In this document: positions 1 through 9,589 of the stretch, piece after piece
How the letters are laid out: each line of letters begins with the position of its first letter
Position numbering within the stretch: position 1 is the stretch's first letter
Source of the DNA: Mycetohabitans rhizoxinica HKI 454
Lineage (GTDB): Bacteria > Pseudomonadota > Gammaproteobacteria > Burkholderiales > Burkholderiaceae
Direction: 5' to 3'
DNA length: 64,000 nucleotides
Assembly: GCF_000198775.1 (NCBI RefSeq)
Contig: NC_014722.1
Location: 2,610,080 to 2,674,079, forward strand
Notes under the pieces: generated by a model
Told to the model about the DNA's origin: nothing
The model's input: only the letters and a program-made list of their open reading frames with translations
The model's database searches: none
Translations under genes and position numbers: made by a program

Positions 1-14
1 CCGTGGCTGGCAGA

Positions 15-3000
15 TCAGCGCGCCACCACCGGTATGCCGCGCAACGCGCCGGTCGCGGGTGCCTGCTCGAGCGCGGCCCGCACCGCAACGCCGGTCGCCG
101 GCTCAATGCCAAGCCGCCGCGCGAGCGCGCGCTCGCGGGCCTTGGCTGCCACCACGCTGGCGAGCTTGACCGGTCCATAGCCGCGCACTTGCTGCATGAC
201 TTCAACCAGCTGTATCGCGTCGGACAACGTATCGGGCGAAAGCACGTCAAGCAGCGCATCAATGCTGCACGCATAGTCCAACGCGAGTTGCCGCTCCATG
301 CGCCTTTCCAGCGTCCTGCCGAACGGATCCAGCGGCGTGCCACGCAACCCCTTGAGCCGAGCCAGTACACCGAGCACAGGCCACATCCATTGACCAAGGC
401 GCACCTTCTTCGGCCGCCGCCCGGGGGCCGCGTGCGCGAGTACCGGAGGCGCCATGTTGAACTCGATACGGAAATCGCGCCCCGCCACACCGTCGAATTG
501 CGCCTGTAGCGCCTGCCGGAATGTGCCGTCGCTATAGAGGCGCGCGACCTCGTATTCGTCTTTGACGGCCAGCAGCTTGAAGAAGGTCGTCGCCACCGCA
601 CGCGTCAACGGTTCGCTGCGGCGCCCGCCTGCCGCGCCGCCGGGCATCAGGCGCCGCTCCGCATCGCGCACCTTGTCGAGCAGCGCGTCAAAGCGCGCGA
701 CGTACCGCATCCCGCCATAGGCGAGCAGCCGAGCCCGGCGATCGGCGATCACCGCGTCCACGTCGGTGGCCATATCGGGCGTCACCGAGAACGGTAGCGC
801 CGGAGCCTCGGCACGCGGCGCATGAAGCCCATCGAGCGCCGCCGCATCCTCGGCGGCCACCCGACCGAGCGAGAATGCCAACTTGTTCGCGCTGACCGCG
901 ACGTTGTTCAACTCGATCGCACGCAGCAGCGCATTGAGTGACACCGGCACGAGGCCACGCTGCCACGCATAACCAAGCATCAGGATGTTGGAGCCGATCG
1001 TGTCGCCAAGAAACCGTTGCGCGAGCGCCTGCGCATCGCAGGTCTCGAGTCGCCCGTCACCTGCTGCGTGGTGCATCTTATCAAGCAACGCTGGCGCGTG
1101 AAGGTCCGCATCGGGATTGCCGACAAATGAAGCGGTTGGGATAGGATGGGTGTTGACGAGGATGCGGGTACGGCCGTGCCGGACCGTTTGCAGTGCGTCG
1201 GCGCCCGCGCCGACGACCATGTCGCAAGCCAGCAGCAAGTCGGCCTGCTGCGTATCGATACGCGCTTGGTTCAACAGCGCATCGGTCGCGGCAAGCCGCA
1301 CGAACGACAACACCGCGCCACCTTTTTGCGCAAACCCCATGAAATTGAGCATTGATGCACTTTTGCGCTCCAGGTGCGCAGCCATCGAGATCAGCGCCCC
1401 CACGGTCACCACGCCCGTGCCGCCCACGCCGGTCACCAGGATGTCATACGGTGCATCGCCCAATGGCGTCGCCGGCAGCGGCAGCCGCGCCATCACCGCG
1501 GATAGTGCATCGACGTCAAAGGCGACGCCGGCCGACTGCTTCAGCTTTGCGCCACGCACGGTCACAAAGCTCGGGCAGAAGCCGTTGACACACGAGTAGT
1601 CCTTGTTGCACGATGATTGCTCGATGCGGCGCTTGCGTCCCAACGATGTCTCCAGCGGCTCGACGGACAGGCAGTTGGACTGCACGCCGCAATCACCGCA
1701 TCCCTCGCACACCGCCTCGTTGATGAACAGGCGCTGATCCGGATCAGGAAACTGGCCCTTCTTACGACGCCGCCGCTTCTCGGCGGCACAGGTCTGGTCG
1801 TAGATCAACACGGTGACACCGGGCGTGTCGCGCAGGCGACGCTGCACCTCATCGAGCTGCGCGCGAGGATGAAACGTGGTGCCGCTCGGAAATAGCCCCT
1901 CATGTCCCTGGTATTTCTGCGGCTCATCGCTGACCACGACGAGCGCCGCAATGCCCTCGGCCTCGAGCTGCCGCGCGATCTGCGGCACGGAGATACTGCC
2001 GTCCACGGGTTGCCCGCCGGTCATCGCGACCGCATCGTTGTACAGAATCTTGTACGTGATATTCGTGCGCGCCGCCACCGCCTGGCGAATCGCCAGCAAG
2101 CCGGAATGGAAATACGTGCCATCGCCTAGATTCTGAAATACGTGCGGCGTCTTCGTGAACATCGAGTGCGAGACCCAATCCACCCCCTCACCGCCCATCT
2201 GGATCAGCCCAATCGTATCCCGCTGCATCCACGAGGCCATGAAGTGGCAGCCGATGCCCGCCTGCGCGATCGACCCCTCCGGCACACGAGTCGACGTATT
2301 ATGTGGACAGCCGGAACAAAAATACGGCAGCCGGCGCACCGCATCGGCCTCGTTTGACAGGGTCTGCGGCGCGACCAGTTCGGCCACCCGCTCGCGGCGG
2401 TCCAGCGCCGGCTTGTGGCGTGCCAGCCAATCGGCCAATACCGGCAGCACACGCGACGGACGCAACTCGCCGAGCGCCGACAGCAATGGCCGCCCCTGCG
2501 CATCGTGCTTGCCGATCACCACGGGCCGCGCATCGGCGCGACTGTTGAACAAGTATTCCTTGATCTGCTGCTCGACGACCGGTCCCTTTTCCTCGATCAC
2601 GAGTACTTCGGACAGCCCATTGACGAGGGCGTCGATGCGGGTCATCTCGAGCGGGAACGACAAGCCGACTTTGTAAATGCGAACACCCGCGGCGTCCAGA
2701 TCCTGCACCGTAAGCTCGAGCCGCCGCAAGGCTTCCATCAGATCCAAGTGTGCTTTGCCGCACGTGACGATGCCCACGTTCGCATGCGTACTGCGCGCCA
2801 CCCACTTGTCGATGCTATTGACACGCGCAAAATGTCTGACCGCGTCAAGCTTGGCCGCCATGCGCGCCTCGATGGCCAGGCTCGGCAGATCCGGCCAGCG
2901 GTTGTGTAGCCCGTGCGGCGGGCCGACATAATCGGCCGGCGCAGGCCATTCGGCTCGCAACGCGTCCAGGTTGACGGTCGAGCCCGATTCGACCGTCTCG

Positions 3001-3644
3001 GAAATCGCCTTGAAGCCGACCCAGTTTCCCGAAAACCGCGACAGTGCCCAGCCGTACAAGCCGAACTCGAGCATGTCAGCGACATTCGCCGGATTGACGA
3101 TCGGCATCTGCCACGCGATCATCGTAAACTCACTCTGGTGCGGCATGGACGAGGACACGCAGCCGTGATCGTCGCCGGCCACCACCAGCACACCGCCGCG
3201 CGGCGATGAGCCATACGCATTGCCGTGCTTGAGCGCATCGCCGGCGCGATCCACGCCCGGGCCCTTGCCGTACCACATCGCGAACACGCCGTCGACGGTG
3301 CGCTGCGGGTCGGCCTCCACGCGCTGCGTGCCCAGTACCGCGGTGCCGCCGAGTTCTTCGTTGACGGCCGGCAGGAAGCGGATGCCACCCGCATCGAGAT
3401 AGGGCTTCGCCTTCCACAATTGCTGGTCCACCATGCCCAACGGCGAGCCACGATAGCCGCTGATGAAACCTGCCGTATTGAGCCCCCGCGCCTTATCCAG
3501 CGCGCTTTGCATCAACGCAAGCCGCACTAGCGCCTGCGTCCCGGTGAGAAAGACGCGGCCGCTGGTGGCACGCAGATTGGCCGACAACTGGTAGGTGGAC
3601 AGGAGCGGAGCCTGCTCTGCGGACGGAAGACGATCGACGCCCAT
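15..3644 (-). CDS. Indolepyruvate ferredoxin oxidoreductase, fused alpha/beta subunits
   Basis: A 1209-residue fused enzyme that oxidatively decarboxylates aryl-pyruvates to aryl-acyl-CoA with ferredoxin, the last anaerobic-type step of aromatic amino acid breakdown. The N-terminal part is the pyrimidine-binding transketolase-like domain (GYRGSPLG, then a long MWYGKGPGVDR region). The TPP-binding domain follows with a YFCSGCPHNTS motif and NDAVAMTGGQPVDG. A ferredoxin-like cluster region comes next (CEGCGDCGVQSNC and a later Cys-rich FCPSF stretch), and the C-terminal third is the gamma-type catalytic domain beginning near VTGVGGTGVV. The length is typical of the single-chain beta-proteobacterial form. 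The ATG is preceded by AGGAGA. It stands alone on the minus strand and its stop lies at the window edge. Confidence 0.93.
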   Translation of the reverse strand: MGVDRLPSAEQAPLLSTYQLSANLRATSGRVFLTGTQALVRLALMQSALDKARGLNTAGFISGYRGSPLGMVDQQLWKAKPYLDAGGIRFLPAVNEELGGTAVLGTQRVEADPQRTVDGVFAMWYGKGPGVDRAGDALKHGNAYGSSPRGGVLVVAGDDHGCVSSSMPHQSEFTMIAWQMPIVNPANVADMLEFGLYGWALSRFSGNWVGFKAISETVESGSTVNLDALRAEWPAPADYVGPPHGLHNRWPDLPSLAIEARMAAKLDAVRHFARVNSIDKWVARSTHANVGIVTCGKAHLDLMEALRRLELTVQDLDAAGVRIYKVGLSFPLEMTRIDALVNGLSEVLVIEEKGPVVEQQIKEYLFNSRADARPVVIGKHDAQGRPLLSALGELRPSRVLPVLADWLARHKPALDRRERVAELVAPQTLSNEADAVRRLPYFCSGCPHNTSTRVPEGSIAQAGIGCHFMASWMQRDTIGLIQMGGEGVDWVSHSMFTKTPHVFQNLGDGTYFHSGLLAIRQAVAARTNITYKILYNDAVAMTGGQPVDGSISVPQIARQLEAEGIAALVVVSDEPQKYQGHEGLFPSGTTFHPRAQLDEVQRRLRDTPGVTVLIYDQTCAAEKRRRRKKGQFPDPDQRLFINEAVCEGCGDCGVQSNCLSVEPLETSLGRKRRIEQSSCNKDYSCVNGFCPSFVTVRGAKLKQSAGVAFDVDALSAVMARLPLPATPLGDAPYDILVTGVGGTGVVTVGALISMAAHLERKSASMLNFMGFAQKGGAVLSFVRLAATDALLNQARIDTQQADLLLACDMVVGAGADALQTVRHGRTRILVNTHPIPTASFVGNPDADLHAPALLDKMHHAAGDGRLETCDAQALAQRFLGDTIGSNILMLGYAWQRGLVPVSLNALLRAIELNNVAVSANKLAFSLGRVAAEDAAALDGLHAPRAEAPALPFSVTPDMATDVDAVIADRRARLLAYGGMRYVARFDALLDKVRDAERRLMPGGAAGGRRSEPLTRAVATTFFKLLAVKDEYEVARLYSDGTFRQALQAQFDGVAGRDFRIEFNMAPPVLAHAAPGRRPKKVRLGQWMWPVLGVLARLKGLRGTPLDPFGRTLERRMERQLALDYACSIDALLDVLSPDTLSDAIQLVEVMQQVRGYGPVKLASVVAAKARERALARRLGIEPATGVAVRAALEQAPATGALRGIPVVAR

Positions 3645-3840
3645 ATTTGTCTCCTATGTCATTTTGGGTACTAGGAAGGCCTCGCGGCTGATACTGGGCA
3701 ACACGCCACCCGAGGGGGACGCGAGGCACCTGGCGATACACCATTTTTCCGCAGGAACGCAAAAAGATTTTTGCGAAGATCGGTGCCCGCACAGCGCTTG
3801 TGCGGTGGATTTGCCACGAAACACCCAGGTACGAGCGAAT

Positions 3841-4044
3841 TCACCTGCTCTGCGCAAAAAAATTGAGCAGCAGCACGATGCGCCCCTCATCGCTGTCATT
3901 CCATACCTCGTACAGGAACGTATCGCCCCTGAGCAGAAACTTGCTGTCGTGCAGCCAGTACGCGCACGGATTCGCGTTGAACACGGCCGCTGGCGTGCCG
4001 TTTCAAAACCGCGGCATCGAGCGCACCAGGTCACCGTGCACCAT
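3841..4044 (-). pseudogene. Aspartyl/asparaginyl beta-hydroxylase-like remnant
   Basis: Reading the minus strand gives MVHGDLVRSMPRF, an in-frame TGA, then NGTPAAVFNANPCAYWLHD and, near the end, FLYEVWNDSDEGRIVLLLNF before a stop. The last block resembles the conserved end of AspH-type 2-oxoglutarate hydroxylases (the E-x-W-N-x-S/T-D-x-x-R-V-V-L-L pattern). The rest of the family domain is absent and the frame carries a stop, so this is read as a decayed fragment. The family assignment rests on one short block and is tentative. Confidence 0.42.
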
Positions 4045-4376
4045 GACTCCCAAGCGGTCCATGGTGCACTGCAATAAGCGTGCTCGGCGCAAATCACGGG
4101 AACGATGCGGACAATCCGTGCGGCGACGCGCGCACAATGCCGGGCAGTGTCAAACAGGGCCCTAGGTTGTGGCCGATGAGTACATCATAGGCCATCGCCG
4201 CGTTCATGGAGGGCAGCCGTCAGCCGTATGCGGGTTCGCGGGCAAATTTTTACGTATCCGATCGTCGTTTAGAGATATCGGACGACACGCAAATTCTGGA
4301 CGATGCACGCTTGCCAGCGAAAGGAGATTGAAAGCAAAATACACGTCAACCGCCGCTTTGGAACGCCGTACCCGCC
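4045..4376. other. Intergenic, leader of the ftsI-like gene
   Basis: About 330 bases between the hydroxylase-like remnant and the transpeptidase gene. No reading frame here shows recognisable protein. No convincing sigma-70 promoter or terminator was found by eye. The other side of the remnant (3645-3840) is also featureless. Confidence 0.4.
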
Positions 4377-6131
4377 ATGTCGCTTTGGAATAAAAGGTTG
4401 TCGCGTGATCCTTATGCACCGCTAAAAAGCCCCCTGCTCGCGGTCCGCATGCCACGCTGGCGCTCCAGGTTGGTCTTGGCGTTGATGATCTTTGGCTTCG
4501 GTGCGTTGGCCTTACGCGCGCTGTGGGTACAGGTCATCGACCGGGATTTCTATACTGCCCAAGGCCAGAAGCGCTATCAGCTCACGTTGCCGCTGGATGC
4601 GACACGCGGGCGCATCGTCGACCGGCATGGTGCATTGCTCGCCGTCAGCGTGGCGACCTACGAGATCTGGGCCACCCCCGGGCTGGTCAAGCCGCAGACG
4701 GTGGCACCACTGGCCAAGCTGCTGGACATGCCGGTGGCCGAACTCGAGCGCCGGCTCGCGCCGCATCGTGGCTTCGTGCTGCTCAAGCGCCAGATCGACG
4801 AGGAAACCGCAACCCGCATCGAGACGCTCGGCGGCGCGGGCATCACGCGCGTGGCCAGCGAGAAGCGCGTCTATCCGGAAGGCGAATCGGTCGCGCAGAT
4901 CGTGGGCTTCACCGACCTGGAGAACAACGGGTTGGAAGGCGTCGAGCTCGCGTTGAACGACGCGCTCAAGGGCAATGCTGGCCAACGTGAGGTGGTCCGC
5001 GACCGGCTTGGGCGGTTCCTGTACGATGCGCGCCCCATCATGCCGGCCCGGCATGGCGACACGATCCGGCTAACGATCGACCGCCGTATCCAGCAGCTGG
5101 CGTATACGCAGCTCGAAGCCGCAATCAAGCAACACCAAGCCAAGGCGGGCAGCGTCGTGGTGCTCGATGCGCGCGGCGGCGAGATCCTGGCGATGGCAAA
5201 CTGGCCGACCTTCGATCCAAACGATCGGGCGGCCCGGGTATCGGGCCAGGTCCGCAACCGCGCCTTGACCGATACGTTCGAGCCGGGCTCGACGATCAAG
5301 CCGATGATCGTTGCGCTGGCCCTAGACGCGGGCAAGGTGCGCCCCGATACACTGATCGATACGTCCCCCGGCACCTATCGGATCGGGCGCAACGTCATCC
5401 ACGACACGTCGAACCACGGCATGATCACCGTCGCGCAGGCAGTTCAGAAGTCCAGTAACGTCGCCATGGCGAAATTGGCGCTGTCGCTGCCGGCCGAGGC
5501 GATCTGGTCCAAGTATCAGGAATACGGCTTCGGCCATCCGCCTGCCATCACGTTTCCCGGCGCCGCTCCGGGCAAACTGCGTCCGTACAAGCACTGGGTC
5601 CCGATCGACCAAGCCACGCATGCGTACGGGTATGGACTGTCGATGTCGCTGATGCAGGTTGCCCAGGCCTACACCGCGTTTGCCGGCGACGGCGTGATGA
5701 AGCCGGCTAAACTGGTGATTAGGGACGAATCGGACACGGCCGTCGCCGGCCATCGCGCCGTGACGACACCGGACACGGCGGCATCGATCCGCGCAATGCT
5801 GGAGATGGCGGTCGGCCCCGGCGGCACCGCGCGCGCCGCGATGATTGATAGCTACCGCGCCGGCGGCAAAACGGGCACCGTGCGCAAGCTCGCCGGCACC
5901 AGCTATGCGAAGGACAAGTACCGTGCACTGTTCGTCGGCATGGCGCCGATGAGCGATCCGCGTGTCATCGTCGCGGTGATGATCGACGAACCGGCAGGCC
6001 GTTCGTTCTATGGCGGCTCGGTCGCCGGACCGGTGTTCGCCGCGGTGACCGGCGAGTCGCTGCAAATGCTCGGCGTGCCGCCGGACGCCACACCGCTGCT
6101 GTCGGGCACGTCAAACGACGCCAGCGCTTAG
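4377..6131 (+). CDS. ftsI: Penicillin-binding protein 2 / FtsI-type peptidoglycan transpeptidase
   Basis: A class B penicillin-binding protein of 584 residues that cross-links septal or lateral peptidoglycan in the periplasm. A cytoplasmic N-terminus is followed by one membrane anchor (about residues 31-52), the pedestal domain with RGRIVDRHG, and the transpeptidase domain. The three active-site motifs are present: STIK at about 305-308 (acylated serine), SSN at about 359-361 and KTG at about 498-500. Neighbours are not mraZ/mraW/ftsL/mur genes, so this is outside a dcw cluster and is probably an additional FtsI-like paralogue; whether a canonical ftsI exists elsewhere cannot be seen. No strong Shine-Dalgarno is visible, so the start could be slightly downstream. 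Confidence 0.9.
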   Translation: MSLWNKRLSRDPYAPLKSPLLAVRMPRWRSRLVLALMIFGFGALALRALWVQVIDRDFYTAQGQKRYQLTLPLDATRGRIVDRHGALLAVSVATYEIWATPGLVKPQTVAPLAKLLDMPVAELERRLAPHRGFVLLKRQIDEETATRIETLGGAGITRVASEKRVYPEGESVAQIVGFTDLENNGLEGVELALNDALKGNAGQREVVRDRLGRFLYDARPIMPARHGDTIRLTIDRRIQQLAYTQLEAAIKQHQAKAGSVVVLDARGGEILAMANWPTFDPNDRAARVSGQVRNRALTDTFEPGSTIKPMIVALALDAGKVRPDTLIDTSPGTYRIGRNVIHDTSNHGMITVAQAVQKSSNVAMAKLALSLPAEAIWSKYQEYGFGHPPAITFPGAAPGKLRPYKHWVPIDQATHAYGYGLSMSLMQVAQAYTAFAGDGVMKPAKLVIRDESDTAVAGHRAVTTPDTAASIRAMLEMAVGPGGTARAAMIDSYRAGGKTGTVRKLAGTSYAKDKYRALFVGMAPMSDPRVIVAVMIDEPAGRSFYGGSVAGPVFAAVTGESLQMLGVPPDATPLLSGTSNDASA

Positions 6132-6774
6132 CCGCGCCGCAACGGGTATGCGCACTTTTCGTGACGGTGCGCACGGCTTCACCGGTGGCCAATCCGAAGT
6201 CGCAGCCGTTTTCCACGATCACAAAGCGATCGGCCAGATAACGCGGGATGCCGCTTGTCAGGATCCGCGCCATCTGCTCGAGCGTCGCGCCCTTGCCGAA
6301 CGATTAATGGCGCGGCATTGGCGACTTGCCGCTACACCCTTTGCCCTCGACGCTGTGCCAGCCTGACGCATGCCGTTGCGCGCCGGATCAACCCGCTCAC
6401 CTCACAGGTCGGCCAATTGCGAGCCAGCCCCCATCGTTGTTTCAACGTCAGTTAAGTTTTTGAATCGATGTCTTGCGCAGCCAGTTCAATCGGCCGGTGA
6501 TTGACGGTTACCGCGAATCAAAAACGTTTAAAGCTATTATTCCATTCCGGCCGCACGGCGGTCACGCAAACGCGCGATTAGCCCACCGCACTGCTGCCCG
6601 GCAATAGGCCGATATGCCGGGAAACCCGTCCAGCTTGATTCTCCGGCAAGCGTTAATGGACTAATATGCGCGAATGACTAAAGGAGATTACCCGTTCGCA
6701 GTGGCAGGAAAATGTCCGCCAATGTGCCGGACCAAGCGGACAAGGGGCGACGCGAGGTGACGGCGCCCCTTTGA
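6132..6774. other. 643-bp gap with a possible decayed gene
   Basis: No intact gene. On the minus strand, 6130-6305 reads FGKGATLEQMARILTSGIPR followed by a plausible protein-like stretch ending near TVTKSAHTR, then runs antisense into the ftsI-like gene. I do not recognise the family; it may be the tail of a lost gene. The stretch 6460-6660 is relatively AT-rich and shows nothing else. Confidence 0.3.
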
Positions 6775-7794
6775 CTAACGCTCTTCGCGCGGTTTCAACG
6801 ACGCACAAACGGTTGATTCGTGCCGGCGGGCGCGCGCCCCCCAACGTTGCGCTAGCACCGCGCAGGTCATCAGTTGGATCTGATGGAATAACATCAACGG
6901 CAACACGATCGCGCCCAGCGCGTGACCGGCGAAAATGACCTTGGCCATTGGAATACCGGCCGCGAGGCTTTTTTTCGAGCCGCAAAAAATAATGGTAATC
7001 CGGTCCCCCTCATCAAAGCCGAGCCGTCGGGCGGCAAAGCCGGTGATCAACAACGCGAGCGCGAGCAACAGCATGCACGAGAACAACAGTGCGAGCAACG
7101 CCGATAGCGGAATCTGGTGCCACAACCCCTGATTGACCGCCTCGCTGAACGCGGTATAGACAACGAGCAGGATCGATCCCTGATCGACCAGCTTCAGCAC
7201 CACGGCATGACGGGCAATCCAGCGGCCGATCCATGGCCGCAGCAATTGGCCTGCGACGAACGGCACCAGCAATTGCAGCACGATATTGAACACGGTGTGC
7301 CACGACTCACCGCCCGCGGTTTGCTTGGACAAAATCATCCCGACAATCAACGGCGTGACGAAGATACCGAGCAGGCTGGAAGCCGACGCGCTGCACACCG
7401 CGGCCGGCACGTTGCCCTTGGCGATCGACGTGAAGGCGATCGAGGACTGAACGGTCGAAGGCAACGTACACAGGAACAACATGCCGACATACAGTTCCGG
7501 CGTCAACAGCGGTGCGATCAGCGGTCTAAGTGCAAGCCCAAGCAACGGAAATATGGCGAACGTGCACAGCATCACGACCAGATGCAGCCGCCAATGGGTC
7601 GCGCCAGCGACGACCGCCTCGCGTGACAGCTTCGCGCCGTGCAGGAAGAACAGCAACCCGACGGCACCATTCGTGAGCCAGTTGAACGCCAGCGCTGCGC
7701 CGCCGCGACACGGCAAGAAAGTCGCGATCGCCACCGTCGTGACCAGTGCGAGCGTGAAGTTGTCGGGTAACAGTTTGGATCGGGCCATGGTCAT
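6775..7794 (-). CDS. Bile acid:sodium symporter-like (SBF-like) transporter
   Basis: About 339 residues with roughly ten hydrophobic segments, matching the SBF-like/CPA7 family of small-solute or sodium-coupled transporters (YfeH-like) in the inner membrane. Family signatures visible include GLLFFLHGAKLSRE near the N-terminus, STVQSSIAFTS in the middle, and FCGSKKSLAAGIPMAK near residue 285, the conserved crossover region. The substrate is not deducible. Start choice: ATGs lie at 7815, 7794 and 7788; family members usually begin a few residues before KLLPDNF, so 7794 was chosen. It stands alone on the minus strand. Confidence 0.85.
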   Translation of the reverse strand: MTMARSKLLPDNFTLALVTTVAIATFLPCRGGAALAFNWLTNGAVGLLFFLHGAKLSREAVVAGATHWRLHLVVMLCTFAIFPLLGLALRPLIAPLLTPELYVGMLFLCTLPSTVQSSIAFTSIAKGNVPAAVCSASASSLLGIFVTPLIVGMILSKQTAGGESWHTVFNIVLQLLVPFVAGQLLRPWIGRWIARHAVVLKLVDQGSILLVVYTAFSEAVNQGLWHQIPLSALLALLFSCMLLLALALLITGFAARRLGFDEGDRITIIFCGSKKSLAAGIPMAKVIFAGHALGAIVLPLMLFHQIQLMTCAVLAQRWGARARRHESTVCASLKPREER

Positions 7795-8071
7795 CTCGGC
7801 GCCATGCGGCGTCATCGTTACGGGCGACGCCTGTGACCCTTTCGGGCCACGAGCACACCCACGTGGAGAAAACGCCTATTGTCAGCGCACGATCATCTAA
7901 TAGACAAATTCATTTTTAACTTATTTCCATGCATTCCTTTCATCAATACCGACGCTCCTTCTGGCCGTTACATGCGGTTACAACACGGCAGCTCACCTAA
8001 CATTTTTCGGCTCGACACGCGCATGCTCCGTGAATAGATTAGCTCGATAACCGTTGCAATCATCGACTTTC

Positions 8072-8461
8072 ATGCTGCTGCGTGGCGACCGTACGATTTC
8101 GTTGCTGAGCGTGTCCGCCGTCGCCATCGGGACGGTGATCGCGCTCGGGCTAGTGCAAGATGTCAACATCGAGTTCGGCAAGCCAGCACAACCGTTCATC
8201 GCACCCGGCGCCGCCCAGCGCGAAATGACTGTGCAGATCAGTGCGCCGACACCGCAGTTGCACCCACTGAGCCCAATCGTGCCGATTTCGGTCGAGATGC
8301 GTGTGACTTCCCGGCCCAATATAGAGCGCAGCGCGGTGCGCGCCGGCTCGCTTCGGGCAGACATCACCCGGTACAATGCGGAGCATCGCCATGTGCCGCC
8401 GACACGGCGCGCGCTGCCGTATGTTCCGCCCCCTCACAACGCCTGGCCCTATGTGCACTGA
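8072..8461 (+). CDS. Hypothetical small protein with one N-terminal hydrophobic segment
   Basis: A 129-residue frame from the ATG at 8072. It begins with a hydrophobic stretch (about residues 10-27, TISLLSVSAVAIGTVIALGL) that could be a signal anchor, followed by a Pro/Arg-rich, low-complexity tail (PPTRRALPYVPPPHNAWPYVH). No family recognised and no clear ribosome binding site. An opposite-strand frame overlaps it but looks less protein-like. It lies just upstream of, and in the same direction as, the LysR gene. Could be spurious. Confidence 0.35.
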   Translation: MLLRGDRTISLLSVSAVAIGTVIALGLVQDVNIEFGKPAQPFIAPGAAQREMTVQISAPTPQLHPLSPIVPISVEMRVTSRPNIERSAVRAGSLRADITRYNAEHRHVPPTRRALPYVPPPHNAWPYVH

Positions 8462-8554
8462 CGCCATTGCCGCGTCGGTAAAATATAAAATAGCGTACAT
8501 TATTTCCTGACACGAACGAATAAAGCGCCGGCCACGGCGTAAGTGCACGAAATC

Positions 8555-9589
8555 ATGGATACGCTGGTCAGCATGAAGGTGTTTCGCCACGTCGTCGAAG
8601 CCAGCAGCTTTGCAGCAGCGGCTGAGCGCATGCACCTGTCACCCGCGATGGCCAGCAAGCACGTGATGCACCTTGAGGCGCACTTGGGCGCACGGTTGCT
8701 GAACCGCACCACGCGCCGTATCAGCCTCACCGAAGCCGGGCGCGACTATTACGAGCGATGCGTGCAGGCGCTCACCGAGCTGGAGGAGGCCGAGCAAGCC
8801 GTCAGTGAAGCGAGCGTGGTGCCCAAGGGCACGCTGCGGATCAACGCGCTATCGACGTTTGGCAATCGGTACCTGATGCCAGCCATTGCCGAGTACACGC
8901 GCCTGCATCCCGGCGTGCAGGTGAACATCACGATGAGCGAGCGCGTCGTCGACCTGGTCGAGGAAGGCTACGATCTAGCCATCCGCGGCTCGCACTCGGC
9001 CAAGCTGCGGACCTCATCGTTGATCGCACGCCAGATCGCCCGCGCGTATTTCGTCATCTGCGCGTCGCCTGACTACCTGCGCCGGCACGGCGTGCCACAG
9101 GTGCCGGAGGATCTGCGCGCGCACAACTGCCTGCGTTTGGCCGCCCATGGCGCACACACGCGCGAGTGGCCGCTGGGCAACGCCGAAAACGGCGGCGGCG
9201 TGACCACCCGCGGCAATATCGTGGCCAACGACATCGAGGCACTGCGCGCCGCAGCCATAGCCGGCGCCGGCATCGCCTATCTCGGCACCGATTGCGTGTA
9301 CGATGACCTGGAAAACGGCACGCTGGTGCCGCTGCTGCTCGAGCACGTGGGGCCGCGCGAGTTGCCGATCTTCGCGGTCTATCCCAGCCGACGCCACTTG
9401 TCGGCAAAGGTTCGCTCGTTCGTTGACTTCATCGCCGAGCGCTTCGCTAGCGACGCGTACTGGCCGACCCGCGAACACGTGACGAGGCTGGCCGCACGCG
9501 ATGCCGCCGCCTACCAGCAGGCCGGCGGGGACACGACGAGCCGCGCTACAACGCCAGCCGCGCGCGGGCGGCTTGGTACTCGTTCTTGA
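8555..9589 (+). CDS. LysR-family transcriptional regulator
   Basis: About 344 residues. The N-terminal winged helix-turn-helix spans roughly residues 1-62 (MDTLVSMKVFRHVVEASSFA, MASKHVMHLEAHLGARLL, RTTRRISLTEAG), joined by a linker helix to a periplasmic-binding-like effector domain that begins near GTLRINAL. It belongs to the CrgA/DmlR-like branch. The ATG at 8555 matches the usual family start; an upstream GTG at 8543 is possible. Its last 44 bases overlap convergently with the nitronate monooxygenase gene. The target and inducer are unknown. The C-terminus beyond about residue 300 is polar and low in complexity. Confidence 0.9.
   Translation: MDTLVSMKVFRHVVEASSFAAAAERMHLSPAMASKHVMHLEAHLGARLLNRTTRRISLTEAGRDYYERCVQALTELEEAEQAVSEASVVPKGTLRINALSTFGNRYLMPAIAEYTRLHPGVQVNITMSERVVDLVEEGYDLAIRGSHSAKLRTSSLIARQIARAYFVICASPDYLRRHGVPQVPEDLRAHNCLRLAAHGAHTREWPLGNAENGGGVTTRGNIVANDIEALRAAAIAGAGIAYLGTDCVYDDLENGTLVPLLLEHVGPRELPIFAVYPSRRHLSAKVRSFVDFIAERFASDAYWPTREHVTRLAARDAAAYQQAGGDTTSRATTPAARGRLGTRS

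Noticed and set aside
5965..6273. 102-residue minus-strand gene
   Set aside because: Half of it is antisense to the ftsI-like gene; only the upstream part looks protein-like and its family is unknown.
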